From NCBI GenBank assembly GCA_001939145.1, contig LSRX01000130.1, forward strand, positions 353,235-417,234: a DNA stretch of 64,000 nt, in the 5' to 3' direction. Below the pieces are notes generated by a model. The model was not told the origin of the DNA, searched no databases, and was given only the letters and a program-made list of their open reading frames with translations. A program made the translations under genes and the position numbers. The stretch is from Symbiodinium microadriaticum (lineage: Eukaryota > Sar > Dinophyceae > Suessiales > Symbiodiniaceae). Within the stretch, counting starts at the first letter, position 1; each line of letters opens with the position of its first letter. Below are positions 45,360 to 56,474 of the stretch, piece after piece.

Positions 45360-46672
45360 TTGTTGCAGAGCATGAACAGGTAAGACCTGCACTTCTGGAG
45401 TTTGCAAACCTCAACCCGAGATGCCGAAAACCTTGGCTAGGGAAGCATGAGCTGAAACTACAGTACGGATGCATAGTAAGGGTTCAGGGTCTAGGGTAGG
45501 GACATTGGAGGCTGTTCATTCATCCCCCAACGGCCTGCTTGAACTGCGGGAAATATTTGACGGCAGCCGCGTACGTCTCCTGCCGCGGTAAACTGCGGAC
45601 AGATGCCAGGGGTCTACACATCCGAGGGCCTTTCAACGTATGGCTACTTAGACATAGCTTTGAGGAGAGTCAGGATGACTCTTATAATGAAGGATCCCTG
45701 ACTGAGACTAACTACTAAATACTAAGCCCTAAATGCTCAACCATGACTATACCCTAAACTAACCTAAGCCCTGTGATTGAAGCTCCTGCTTGTCCACCAA
45801 GACAGGTACGCATTCCGCGAGGTGCTCAAGGGTCGTGTTCCAGCTCAGCATGCGGGCCTGGCCGCACCCGAAACTCTAACAAGAGCTTCAGGGCCTGTTA
45901 TTATAGAACATTCCCAAACCCTATAAACCCTAAACCAAGGAAATCTAAGGAACACCCACACCCTGCATCCCGACATGCTACGGGGGGTTGAATGGCTTGA
46001 ATATTGTACACAAGTGTTTAGAGTAATACATGTAATTAGCGTACCTGATATTCAGGAACCCTAAGCTATAGACCCCTGGTTAGTAACCCCCCTGTCTTTG
46101 AGGGTGCTGATATTGAGGATCCCTACTATAATCCCTATAAGGGACACGTTTTTTTCTGTTTTGAGGGCCTTTCTCCGTCTTGCTGGAAGTCGGAGAGCCT
46201 ACAGGAGGCAGGCTTGTTAAGGGACGCGGGTTTACTCCTCAGGGGTTTAAACCCCAAACCCTGAATCCCCAAAGCGCCACTAGGGGCTCCACAAACAGAA
46301 ACTAAATCACCCAAAGGCGAACCCGGGCTAGACCCTCCAACACCGAAAAGTCCACTCGGGAAAATGTCCATGTTCAACATTGCTGAAACCACGGGGACGT
46401 TCGGATTTCTGCAAAGCCGAAGCCACTCAATTTCCGCCTTAACCCAGCACACCCCCAAGACCAGAACCCTAAACGGTGAAACGGTGAAACCCTCAATCCT
46501 TACACTGTAGGGCCTGGCATGGGCAGGGGTTGTTTCGCCACCATCGTTGCAAAAAACAAAGTTCCGCAGCACAGGGCAACAATGGCTTCGTGCCCTTACC
46601 TTATGATTTCCAGCCCTGCACAGCCTCTCATGCCCCCGTCACCCCGAAGCAGTATGAGTAAGGACATCACAG

Positions 46673-47041
46673 GGATTGGGCGATTGAACTTGAAGCTTCC
46701 TGGCTCCGCAACTTTAGAGCCTCAAGGATGGACCCTGAGATCTACCCTGAGGCCCGAATCGCTGAAGCATTTTGCAAGATCGAGCTTGCCGCCCTAAAAC
46801 TTACCTGGATCCCAAAAACCTGCCTTCTTAGGGTTCCTTAGTATGATATGATTTCTGTATATAAGTCCTTAAAAAAGGAAGGTTTTTCAGGGTCCAGGTA
46901 AACACGTAAACACCAAATCCTAGATAACACCTACACCAGTCCTACACCCGAAACCATCCGGGCTTCAACGGCCTTCTTGTCCTTGATATCCGCTGGCTTG
47001 AGACCACAATGACCCAGGCGCCGGAAAGGCCTTGGCTGCAG
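46673..47041 (+). CDS. Unrecognised split gene, element H1 in its intron
   Basis: Exon 1, from 46673 after ATCACAG, reads DWAIELEASWLRNFRASRMD, PEIYPEARIAEAFCKIELAA and runs into element H1. There is no GT at the right place; GAGCTT (46785) or GCCGCC (46790) would give phase 0 and are of the GA and GC donor kinds known in dinoflagellates. Exon 2, 46940-47041, after ACACCAG, reads SYTRNHPGFNGLLVLDIRWL, ETTMTQAPERPWLQ in phase 0, with a donor near 47042. The minus strand of exon 2 is also open (LKPADIKDKKAVEARM), which lowers confidence. No family recognised. Confidence 0.4.
46802..46900. mobile_element. Foldback element H1
   Basis: Ends TACCTGGATCCCAAAAACC and GGTTTTTCAGGGTCCAGGTA, 99 bp, with TA at both ends. 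Inner arms CTTCTTAGG and CCTTAAAAAAGGAAGG, core GATATGATTTCTGTATATAA. The layout is like family E but the sequence differs. Confidence 0.85.
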
Positions 47042-47320
47042 GGTTCGGGTGTAGGGCCAATATAAGGGTTTAGGATTTAGGGCTTAGGCAGGAGGGTTTC
47101 AGGTTTAAGGTTTGGTCAGGGTCTCGAGGCGAAATCCAAATGTCCAAGGCAAGAATCCCCACACAGCACCACATGGGCTTTAGATATGTGCAGGGTTGGG
47201 GAATTTTCGGTTTAGCAGCCCTACGCTGACCCCATTCCGGCTGCCCGACGCAACCCTCGAATGGCAAAACCCTGGTCACTAGTCTGTAGCACTAGCAGGC
47301 GGACTAGGAGTAGGAGTACG

Positions 47321-47324
47321 CATA

Positions 47325-47382
<58 letters not shown>

Positions 47383-47566
47383 CAGCAGCAGCAGCAGTAG
47401 CAGTAGTAGTAGCAGTAGTAGTAGTAGTAGTAGCAGCAGCAGCAGCAGTAGTAGTAGCAGCAGCAGTAGTAGTTAGTAGTCGTAGTAGTCGTAGAAGTCG
47501 TAGTAGCCGTGGTAGTCGTAGTAGTCGTAGTAGTCGCAGTAGTCGTAGTCCTTAGTAGTCGTAGTC

Positions 47567-47603
<37 letters not shown>

Positions 47604-47700
47604 CAGCAGCAGTAGCAGTAGCAGTAGCAGTAGCAGTAGCAAGTAGAATTAGCAGTTGTTGTTGTTGTCGCAGGAGTGACAGTGGCATGGTGATGATGAT
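47321..47700. repeat. AGT/AGC trinucleotide array
   Basis: Plus-strand AGT units with AGC blocks from 47329 to 47474, then GTCGTAGTA-type units, then AGT/AGC again at 47565-47642, ending in GAT units near 47690. All frames are open and give poly-Ser, poly-Val or poly-Tyr; these are not genes. Confidence 0.95.
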
Positions 47701-47739
47701 GACGATGACAATGGCAGCTATATCGTGGCTTCCTGACTG

Positions 47740-48027
47740 GCACTGGCCGAGGAGCTCGTTCACACAACCGTAGTTCTGCAGCAGTGACTTCAACTTGCTC
47801 GGCTCCAACTTGCCCATGCATGCTGGAGCAATCCTTGGCTTCAGGTATTTAGGCTTGCTTATGCATTGCAGCGTTCGGGCATGCTGTTCGTAGGATTGCC
47901 AGGGCTGGTGGATGCTACGACACAAGGGAGTTGAGCTTACGGCTTGAATTCCGAGGCTGCCCCTCTGCAGGGACAGGGTTATGCTTGCCCTTTGTTTCAT
48001 GATTTGGGACCCCCCTGCAAACCTCAA
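47740..48027 (-). CDS. Possible exon downstream of the sulfotransferase-like gene
   Basis: The minus strand reads CMGKLEPSKLKSLLQNYGCV then NELLGQCQSG, protein-like, immediately before the trinucleotide array. It lies on the same strand as, and about 1.6 kb downstream of, the sulfotransferase-like gene. I have no splice evidence that they are connected. Confidence 0.2.
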
Positions 48028-48478
48028 ATCTGCTCTTGGAGATCTAGTGACGGTCGATGTTCAGGGCTGCGTGTAAAAAGCTGCTCTTCCCCAACCTGAG
48101 GCCACTTTAAAGCTGATCTCTAAGCTTGTACTCTGCCCTCAACCCGTTGAACCTGAAACTATTTGTCTGGGTCGGGGCTCGGTTGTCAGCCTTGGTCTCA
48201 GTAGGTCAAGATGCGATTTGTCGGTTCAGGGTTTTTCATATCGAACAATCAAGAATGCAAAGAGGAAGGGCGCGCAATAATTTGCGACTGCCTTCTCTGA
48301 TTGCAGTGGCCTTAATGTTATGCAACTCCGATGCTTGCATAATGCCTGACGCTCTTCGAATGGACATGGGCTCATACTAGTAGTTCCGCAGCCTCAAACT
48401 ACCAGGTGTGCTCAGCTTGAAGCAATCAAACACATCTGTAACCTATATCTTAGTGAAAGGAGGCTGTCCAGGCCAAGC

Positions 48479-48806
48479 ATCTTCTTCGTGTGAACAAGCC
48501 GGTTGTGGTAGCCTCAGTCGCTCTTGGTCAAGTCTTCGGCTGAAATGCAAGAGGGAAAACACACAGAGTGTGATCAATTCAGACATGTCGTAGGTGCATG
48601 CATACATACGTATGTACATACGCACTTTTATACGTACACACATACATGCATGCATGCATACACACATACATACAAGTACATATCTTCTTCGTGTGAACAA
48701 GCCGGTTGTCGGCTAAATACAAGAGGGAAGACACACAACTGTGTGATCAACTCAGACATGTCGTAGGTGCATGCATACATACGTATGTACATACGCACTT
48801 TTATAC
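48479..48806. repeat. Imperfect tandem duplication of about 200 bp
   Basis: ATCTTCTTCGTGTGAACAAG starts at 48479 and again at 48682. Both copies continue through GAGGGAA.ACACACA, GTGTGATCAA, CAGACATGTCGTAGGTGC and the CATACATACGTATG tract. The second copy lacks about 30 bases present in the first (GGTAGCCTCAGTCGCTC onward). Confidence 0.9.
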
Positions 48807-49080
48807 ATACATGCATGCCTACATACATGACATACGTGCATACACATATGAGTACATGCGTACATACATACATATACATACATTACATCACAATACATTA
48901 CATTACATTACATTACAGTACAGTACAGTACAGTACAGTACAGTACAGTACTTTCCAGCACAGTGCAGTACAGTGCAGTGCATAAAATTACATTACATTA
49001 CAAGACATTACATTACATTACATTATATTATATTACATTGTATTACATTACCTTATATCACATTACATTACATTTCAGTA

Positions 49081-49111
<31 letters not shown>

Positions 49112-49420
49112 CATACATACATCACACAGATTCATGCAGACATAGATACACACACATGCATAAATACATGCCTACAGCCATCCATCCGCCCATCCATCAA
49201 TCCGTTCATGCATGCATGCAGGCCTGAATTTCTGTATATACATGTATGTATATATATATATATATATATGTATATATGTGTATATATATATATAGAGAGA
49301 GAGAGAGATATACATATGTACGGAATTACATGTAAATGCAAAACAAAAGTGTAAGTCTTTGTATCTATCTATGTATGTATGTGTATGTATGTATGTATGT
49401 ATGTATGTATGTATGGTAGG
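48590..49420. repeat. ATAC, ATTAC and CAGTA tetra/pentanucleotide arrays
   Basis: CATA units (48600-48680, 48770-48885), TACAT/TACA units with ACATT spacing (48886-48920, 48985-49075), a CAGTA tract (48916-48950), ATAC (49084-49123), TA (49243-49300) and ATGT (49376-49416). The region is essentially all simple sequence. Confidence 0.95.
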
Positions 49421-49487
49421 TGTGTACGGCAGTGTATGGGATATACATAGATATGTGTGTGTGTGCGGGTTCACGTACCCAAGACCA

Positions 49488-49508
49488 GGGGTTGCGACTT
49501 AGTTGCAA
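49488..49508. other. Small perfect inverted repeat
   Basis: GGGTTGCGAC and GTTGCAACCC face each other around TTA at about 49487-49509. It may be a hairpin relic; isolated. Confidence 0.5.
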
Positions 49509-49620
49509 CCCAGCTACGGAATACAAGCAGCCGTGTTGTCATATAAACAAACTCACATATACACACACACACACAGACACGCACATACACACACACACAC
49601 AAACACGAACCACAGCTTAG

Positions 49621-51193
49621 CTAGACGACCAACTGTTTTTCTACTGCTCTCTGGAATCCGTCGGCAGCAACCCCAAACCGTGTACGCTCACTACACCCTC
49701 CAGCCGAGGCGCAGGACTGGATGCGTGCCACAGGTTCGCGGAAGTTGGTCAAGCAAGAAACCTTCTTCTCCGGCAAGCTGTCCTTACTTGTCGCAGGATA
49801 AAGGTGCGTGATGGCGTGTTGCAGAAGCTAAAGGGTCGGCTACAAACATAGAAACAGTTGCTTTATAGAGACAAGGTATCCATGAGCTCTCGCCAGCAGA
49901 ACTGGCCTCCGTAGACTGCGGCTTTAGCGTCGTTGTTCTTAAACTCCCTGCAAGAAACACCACCGGAGCACATGATGTGCGGCGACAGCTTCATGTTCAC
50001 AGACTGGTTGTAGAGCAACTTTCGCATAGTGGTGCCGCCGGCGCGGTGTTGGTGCATGAAGACCAACGGGGCATGTTCCGACACATCCTCGTTCTTGGGT
50101 GGGACCTTCTTGTTCAAGAACCTGTCAATCATCACCCCTACGAAGTCAGAGTCGGCTGCATTGGCTTTTGCTGCCTTCGCATGGTTGGACTTGCCGGCCC
50201 ACTGGCCTGCCTTCTTTCCTGGCACGTCTTCCGAGTCTAGACTCAAAGATATACTCAACAAATGCTTTTTGTTAGCTTTGCTTTCAATGACCGGGCCAAC
50301 TAGTACGCATTCCGAATATTTGTAGTTAGGATGCCACCTCCGACGGACTTTCCAGCAGACGCCTTTCCATTGGTGGCTTCCTTCTTGTGGGCCTGCGCCC
50401 ACTTTCCATGGCCCTTGACGGCTGGATGCTTCTTGGCTCCACTTGCACCCACGGCGGCGTCGGAATAGATGCCCGCATCGGATGCCTGCGGGTTGCGTCG
50501 CGGAAGACAGCAGGGACTACCTAAAGCAGCCTGAAGCCGGTTTTGCTTCTGGACCTCGCCACAGACTCAATCCAGTGCGCATGAGATGGCATGAACATCC
50601 TTACGCCTGAAATTTGAAGCCTGCGGGCCCTAAACGACAAACGTTTCCCTTTGCTGCGACCTCCTCCACTGCAGGCTCCTCCATCTCTGACGGGTCTGCA
50701 GGTTCGATGGTGGCGGGGGTTTCCTCTACGTCGGGAATCTCTGCGACGGGCTCCTCAGTCAAAGGCGGTGAAGGTGGGCCGGATTTTGGCTTAGGTCTAG
50801 CAAATGTGGGGTTGAGTACACTGGAGGCAACATAGGAATATTCAGTCCAGGCTCCTCCACAGCAGGCTCCTCCACAGCCGATTCCTCTGCTTCGGGTTCC
50901 TTTGCTTCGGGTTCCTTTGCTGCGGGTTCCTCTGCTGCGGGTTCCTCTGGGGCAGTTTCCTCAGCCATGGGTTCCTCCGCTGCAGGTTCCTCCGCAGTCG
51001 CCTCGGTAGCGGGTGCCTTTGGAGAATCCGCCACCTTTGCCGGCGTGTCATCGTCACCAAAGTCGCCGCCGGACTTCCGTCGGATGCCGACTTGCATGGC
51101 GCAGTTGCCCTCATGGTCTGGCTCGGCCACGGACCAGTGGAGGCAAGCAGCTGCCAAGAGCGCAGCCAAGACTTTGGCGGAATGCACAGCCAT
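49621..51193 (-). CDS. Secreted/Golgi sulfotransferase-like protein, five exons
   Basis: ATG at 51193. Exons 51193-50822, 50753-50643, 50485-50338, 50236-49881 and 49827-49621 give about 397 residues. Introns 1 and 3 are GT-AG and in phase. Intron 2 has two possible donors (50642 or 50660). Intron 4 needs a GATACC donor, or a GT donor with another acceptor. Residues 1-23 form a signal peptide (VLAALLAAACLHW, then SVAEP). A Glu/Pro/Ala repeat built on EEPAA follows, then a basic Lys/Ala region. PLVFMHQHRAGGTTMRKLLY fits the 5' phosphosulfate loop of PAPS sulfotransferases, AVYGGQFCWREL the usual GHF-like segment, and LTNFREPVARIQSC the 3' phosphate motif. The domain is short after that motif, so further exons or truncation are possible. 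Likely role (family knowledge): sulfation of a glycan in the secretory pathway; substrate unknown. Confidence 0.72.
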
Positions 51194-51383
51194 CTTAGAA
51201 AGCTGTGGCTCAAGGCTCAATGCGCGCTTGTAGGTTCGGTTCGCTTCGCCCTTGGGCCGAAAACTTCTCGACTCGAGTCCTCCTCGCTTGACCCCGTCCC
51301 TCCTTTGCAAACGATGCCAAGAAAGCATGCAGATCAATATCATCGTCACAGGTTCCGATACTCTTCTACGCCCGAACTCTTTC

Positions 51384-51505
51384 TACCCTAAACCCTAAAA
51401 ACCTCTCAAACCCTAAACCCCTAAACCCTAAAAACCTCTCAAACCCTAAACCCTAAAAACCCTAAACCCTAAACCCCTAAAAGCCTAAACCCTAAATCCC
51501 TGCCT
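51384..51505. repeat. CCCTAAA block upstream of the sulfotransferase-like gene
   Basis: Runs of CCCTAAA, CCCTAAAAACC and CCCCTAAA, with CCTCTCAAACCC repeated twice. It starts about 190 bases upstream of the start codon at 51193. Confidence 0.85.
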
Positions 51506-51659
51506 TTTAGGGCCTGGCCCGGCCGGTGTCACAAAAGCTGCAGTCCAGTGCACAGCCAGCTTGCGACGAAACCTCAGCTCTCCCGTTTGAGGCCTTGTCT
51601 AAAGCTTGGAAAGTAGTACGCCGCAAATCTCACAAGACCAAAGAGAGTATGTATTTAAA

Positions 51660-51672
51660 TGTATATATATAA

Positions 51673-51704
<32 letters not shown>

Positions 51705-51705
51705 C
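51660..51705. repeat. TA/GTATA microsatellite
   Basis: TATATATAAATATGTGTG followed by a pure TA tract to 51704. Confidence 0.9.
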
Positions 51706-52207
51706 TAAGCTGGAGTGTGATGAAGGCTCAAACTTAAACCCGACACCCCGACGACACCAACTAGCTGCATGAGCATTGCAAAGCGACCTGCGGCTCAGTG
51801 CCGGACGCAAACACTCACACCCTTCTGCTTTATCCGGTTCACGTCCTCAGCGAAAGCTCACAGGCCACTGGTTGTAGGATGTTTTAGGGTTTGGGACTCA
51901 CGATCCCTTGTAGACGTGGGCGACTGCACGCCGCAGCCTGCATTGAATGAGCGAGACGTTTCTGGTGGTGTCTGGTTCTGAGAATAGCTCCGAACCGATG
52001 GAGCGCAACTACAGCTCAGATTGCACACCGAGTGTATAGGGTCTTCGACAGCTAGCATCGTCCAGAAGCGGACAGCATTTTCTCGCGCTGCTCAAACGAC
52101 CCCATCTTGTTGCCAGCGCTCATTGCAGGCCGGGCATTCTGCAAGGATGCACTTGCCTGGCAAGGCTTCGACATTTGTGCCGGGCCACGAGTGTTGCATT
52201 ATGACTT

Positions 52208-52209
52208 GT

Positions 52210-52255
<46 letters not shown>

Positions 52256-52262
52256 GCTCGCT
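52208..52262. repeat. CT microsatellite
   Basis: CTCTCT tract with CTCG and CTGT interruptions. The 51.7-52.7 kb stretch around it has no gene I can support. Confidence 0.9.
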
Positions 52263-52739
52263 ACTGTGCCAACCTCGAACATGACTATGAGGACTATGAC
52301 TAATTGTATAAATGTCATTGCTACTGGCCAGTGCTACTGTTGCTAGTAGCAGTAGTATAGTACTTCTCCTATACTTCACTAAGTCTTACCATTATTACAC
52401 CGATAGTATGCTATCATAACTTTACACACATATTTCTCCCTGAGCCCTAAACCCTAACTATCATGACAAGGCTCGGCCCGCCGAAGAGCTGAAATGAAAC
52501 CCTGCTGGACTCCTAAACCCTAAACCCAAAACCGTAAACCCTAAACCGAAGCCCTTCCGCGGTGCAAGTCTCAGAGTGTTTAGACTCAACAACTGCCGGC
52601 CCCGAGGGCGCCGATCTCGGGTTCGGGGCCTCGGCCTTCAGCTTCAGTTATTGAGGGTTTAGGGTTGGGCTGAATGAGGGCTTCGGGCTTAGGGGTGGGG
52701 TGTCAAGGAACCCACTTTACAACTCCTTCTTTACCTGCA

Positions 52740-52833
52740 TACCCATAGGCCCCTAAGTAGTTCCTCTTTGGGATTACCTTATAGGATTCTAAATATACAC
52801 CATAAAAAGGAACTACTTAGGAGCCTATGGGTA
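52740..52833. mobile_element. Foldback element A5
   Basis: Ends TACCCATAGGCCCCTAAGTA and TACTTAGGAGCCTATGGGTA, 94 bp, TA at both ends, core TTATAGGATTCTAAATATAC. The base after its right end makes GGGTAG, which serves as the acceptor of the exon at 52835. Confidence 0.9.
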
Positions 52834-52834
52834 G

Positions 52835-53145
52835 GCTTGCCATCGAAAAGTCTCGGCGCATCCGAACCCTGGCCTGTGTCTCTGCGCATGTGCCCCATGT
52901 TGCCTGCAAGGTGAGCTGTTGTCAAGCGGCACCATGCCGCTACTGTAGGGGCCTTGATAATTAGAATAGGGTTTTGGAGGTATTATACTACAACGATAAT
53001 ATACTAGTATAGGTAAATGCTTAGGCCCCTATATTATATTGCTCCCCAGCATCTTTCCAAGAAGGCCGTGAACCCTTTCCATGTACACGGCGCGTTACCC
53101 AATCATCCACATGGCAGCTTTCCCCTTCCCCATGTACAAACAAAA
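52835..53145 (+). CDS. Unrecognised split gene between elements A5 and C5
   Basis: Exon 1, 52835-52910, follows GGGTAG at the end of element A5. It reads LAIEKSRRIRTLACVSAHVP then HVACK, and ends AAG|GTGAGC, a consensus donor. The 139-base intron 52911-53049 contains element C5 and ends GCTCCCCAG. Exon 2 starts at 53050 in the same phase 0 and reads HLSKKAVNPFHVHGALPNHP, HGSFPLPHVQTK, up to a GTTTAGGC donor-like site at 53146. A possible next exon (CACRPWEP) follows AGTTGCAG near 53269. Both exons join in frame, and the strong donor supports the strand. No family recognised. Confidence 0.5.
52945..53032. mobile_element. Introner-like foldback element C5
   Basis: GTAGGGGCCTTGATAATTAG at the left, GCTTAGGCCCCTA at the right, 88 bp. 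It has GAATAGGGTTTTGGAGG, but the right half of the core is diverged. Confidence 0.85.
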
Positions 53146-54245
53146 GTTTAGGCATGATTTTCCGGAAAAGGAGATACAGTACCAGTAGTAGCTGTCATCA
53201 TGGTACGTAACCGTAGCGGCAAGGCAACCCGAGAAAAAGTTGCAGTGTGCCTGTCGGCCATGGGAACCGATGTTTCTAGTATGACAATTTAATCAATTTT
53301 AGTATGATTATGATTATTGGTATCCTTACTATTATTACTATTCCTTACTACTATTACTAGTACAGACTTAGAAACCTGACCTCAATATGTCTCACACTCA
53401 GGTTGCCCTGAATCGTCCACCCTTGTTTCTGCAACAAAGATAGGGAGGATCCGATTCTTTGGGAACCATCCTGGGCCCTTGATTTTCTAAGGTCCCTCAT
53501 CTGATCCTCACCTTGCCAAACATTTCCGTGTTTTAGGTCATGGGATGAGGCACACGGTGTGGGGTATTAGTGTGAGGTTGAAAAGAAAGCCAGATACTGA
53601 CATCCGTAGGAACAATACAACAGCAGTAGCGTCCGTAAGCTGGAGCGGGGCCGTGTGCTGCAACACAGTTATATACCCTAAGGGCAAGACCCCACGCGAC
53701 AACGTGCTCAAACGGAGTGAGCTGAACATGCCGTAAGTCCGAAGGTCTTAACATGCAACGCCTTAACCAAGGTGGAGAACTGGACTTCAATACTTACATC
53801 CGACTCTCAAACCCTCATCAATGCACCAATGGTACAGAACGGAAAAACTCTCGCTCATCTTGTGTCTACAAGTACCGAAATTCTCACATCCTATCTACGA
53901 TCCCGCAACCTGTTTCATGTACTAAGAGAAGCCTCTGGGGGTCCTATCCTATTGCCATTGTCAGGTTTAGGGTTTAAGGCAGTTTAGGGTTTCGGGTTTA
54001 GGGGTGTAGGAAAAGGCAAGGTCGGGTGGAGCCTCCAGCGCGTGGAAGCGCCCAAGAATCCCTTCAGTGAAGGCACAAGCTCTTAAAACGAGGTCTCCAA
54101 AGGAGTGACGAGGACAAGAATTCAGGGATTGATTGGCTTTAGTGTTTATTCTTTTGGCCCTCTATTTCGCAAGGACAAGACCGCATGGCTGTAGTGTTAT
54201 TAATGCTCAGGGTTGGTAACTGTACTGTACAGAGGATAGGGCTAC

Positions 54246-54350
54246 TATGGGGGCCTCACGAGGCAGAATAGGGTTTTGGGGTAGATTATACTGTTAACTA
54301 TCTACAATAAGGATCCTCCAAAATGCTATTGGTGATTATTTAGGCCCCTA
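54246..54350. mobile_element. Foldback element C6
   Basis: TATGGGGGCCTC at the left, ATTTAGGCCCCTA at the right, 105 bp; core GAATAGGGTTTTGGGG and CAATAAGGATCCTCCAAAA. The flanks show no clear exon. Confidence 0.85.
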
Positions 54351-55227
54351 ACTACTAGCGCTAATAGTTACGGTTTATGCTATGCAGATCTGAAGTCTAG
54401 AACTTGGAGGTTTTTAGGGGTGTAGGGTTTTGGGCTTGGTCGCGCAGGAGGTAGTGCCTAGGAACGGCACATGCGTGCCTAGACGCAGCAGGTGCGACGT
54501 CAAAGGCAACAGTCAGCGTCAGTTGCGATTCTGCACATTCGAAGCCCCAGCCACTTTCATAAAACACCCTAAACACTACATACAATCCTAAGCCGAATTG
54601 AGTTTGCTTACAGCGCTCCGCGAGTGAGTTGCCGCTGGTTGGACGATCGCACCGCCAAGCTCCGAGATTTAGGGATTTGGAAATGAGAGGGATTGTGCAA
54701 GCCTGGCACGATTTGTATCACGGGTCAGCAGGTACCTGAACCCGAGAAGCGAACAACGCATGATCATTAGACTTCACAAATGATGTTGTTTCTGGGAGCA
54801 CAGGTGTATGCACCAGAGACTAGTGCACGAAAACACTTTACATGTCTATGTATGAAGTATAGTCATGCTTAACTAACTCAATCTCCTATCGCTGAGTCTT
54901 GCAACCCAAGAGCACATGTGCAATCTACTCGGGGCATGTTGCCTTAAAGCTGAGGGTGGCTGAACTGCCTACGGCGTACGGGTGCATTGCATGTTCCCCC
55001 CACTACACGGACAGAAAGCAAAGACCTCTGCCGCAAATTAATGAGTCTCTACAAACGCTGAATCCTGCCTGTAGACGAAAGGACCTACCTTTCTTAGGAA
55101 CTCTTATCATGGTGTTTCTATTAAACGGTAAGTCTTTTGGGCCGCAGGTACAGCAAACCCCAGTTCCGACTCGGAAACCCGAAGACCCTCTGCTCAAACC
55201 TTCTATATTGAAATTGTGGAGCCCCTC

Positions 55228-55410
55228 GCTCTCTCTCTCTCTCTCTGTCTCTCTCTAACTATATGTATATCCATCCATCTCTTTGTCTATCTATCTGTCT
55301 ATCTATCTACCAAAAATATATCCATCTATTTACCTATCTATCTATCTATCTACCTGTCTATCCATCCATATATATATATATATGTATACATACACACACA
55401 CACACACACA
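55228..55410. repeat. CT, CTAT/CCAT and TA/CA microsatellites
   Basis: CTCTCT at 55228-55256, TCTATCTA/TCCATCCA units at 55266-55366, TA at 55368-55384, CA at 55389-55410. Confidence 0.95.
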
Positions 55411-55500
55411 TATTTCGACTTTTTGGTATTCCCGAGGTAGGGGTTAGGGGCTAGGGTAAAGCAGGTTCGGTCATGCGCCTAGACGGAGTTTTGCATATGG

Positions 55501-55550
55501 GTTTAGGATTTTCTGCTTCCCACCTAGCTAGGACGAAGCCCGCATTGCAG
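55501..55550 (+). other. 50-bp intron ending in the 38-base splice-like repeat
   Basis: Starts GTTTAGGATTTTCTGC and ends CCACCTAGCTAGGACGAAGC then CCGCATTGCAG. Everything from the first GT to the last AG is either telomere-like or the shared 38-base block (55513-55550). The following stretch 55551-55599 is open and ends at GTTTAGGG. Confidence 0.6.
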
Positions 55551-55599
55551 GGTACAGTAAAAGGCACAACAGGGTTCGTCGAAGCGTGTGAGTCTTCGG
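55551..55599 (+). CDS. Probable small exon between two GTTTAGG introns
   Basis: Reads GTVKGTTGFVEACESS (16 codons plus one base) between ATTGCAG and GTTTAGGGTTTTGC. It is short and its frame relation to the upstream side (ACGGAGTTTTGCATATGG, phase 0) is only one of three possibilities. Included because both borders match the pattern at 57.8 kb. Confidence 0.3.
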
Positions 55600-56474
55600 G
55601 TTTAGGGTTTTGCTATCTGGACGCTCATGGTCTTATGCGACCCGATGAACCTGTTGGATAAAGGCATCGGCGACTTCAACCGAACGGATTTGGGTTTAGG
55701 AACTTACGATTAAAGCCTAAGACCCTGCAGCCCGAAACCCCTAAGACCAAACTGAGATGGCCAACCTTGCAACAAAAACCTGGAGGCCGGCTCTGCCGGT
55801 TTAGGCTCGAAGGTCTTAGGGTTGGGGTGCTCGGGCTTGGGATAAGTGAAGCTTCGACCGTGCGCTTCTAGGGCTTCAGTTTTTCCGGTTCTGTAACTTA
55901 GTATTCAGCACAAAGGGGCCACGATTGAGGCTCCTGGAACGGGGCGTTGAGGAAAAGGGCCGGGCTCAGAGTTCGGGGTATGTCCGGCGAGAACGCATGA
56001 AGGAACAATGCTGCTCATGAAAGCTATCCTGTCCTGACTTCCTCGACTCGAAACCGGTGGTCCCTGCCTTAAGACGGCATACCGCGCGCCCGATGCTCGG
56101 CACCTGACGGTCGTTTAAGTTACGGGCTTAGGGTTGCAAGGATTTAACGTAGTTTCGGGTCACGGCGGATGTGATGACCTGCTTTTGATTCAGGGCTCAG
56201 GATTGATGGTTGTGGTTTAAAGTCGGAGCCGGAAACTACAAACCTGCAGAATCCGAAACCGCAAGTCCCGGATGCCTGTACTGATACCATGAGCATAATC
56301 CGACGGAGCCGGATATCTCAGCAATCACTTCTACAACTCGCAGCCCGAACCGTTCGTGAAAAAAACGGCTGGAATCAACTACTTAAACCCTCCGTTGAGA
56401 ACCCCTGCCCCATTTTCATCACACTACATCCTTGGCCTTGGGCAAGATAGCCGGGCATCGAAGAAGTCCAGCGA

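Noticed and set aside
47261..47642. Poly-Ser, poly-Val and poly-Tyr open frames
   Set aside because: AGT/AGC repeat readings on both strands, no flanking coding sequence or start context.
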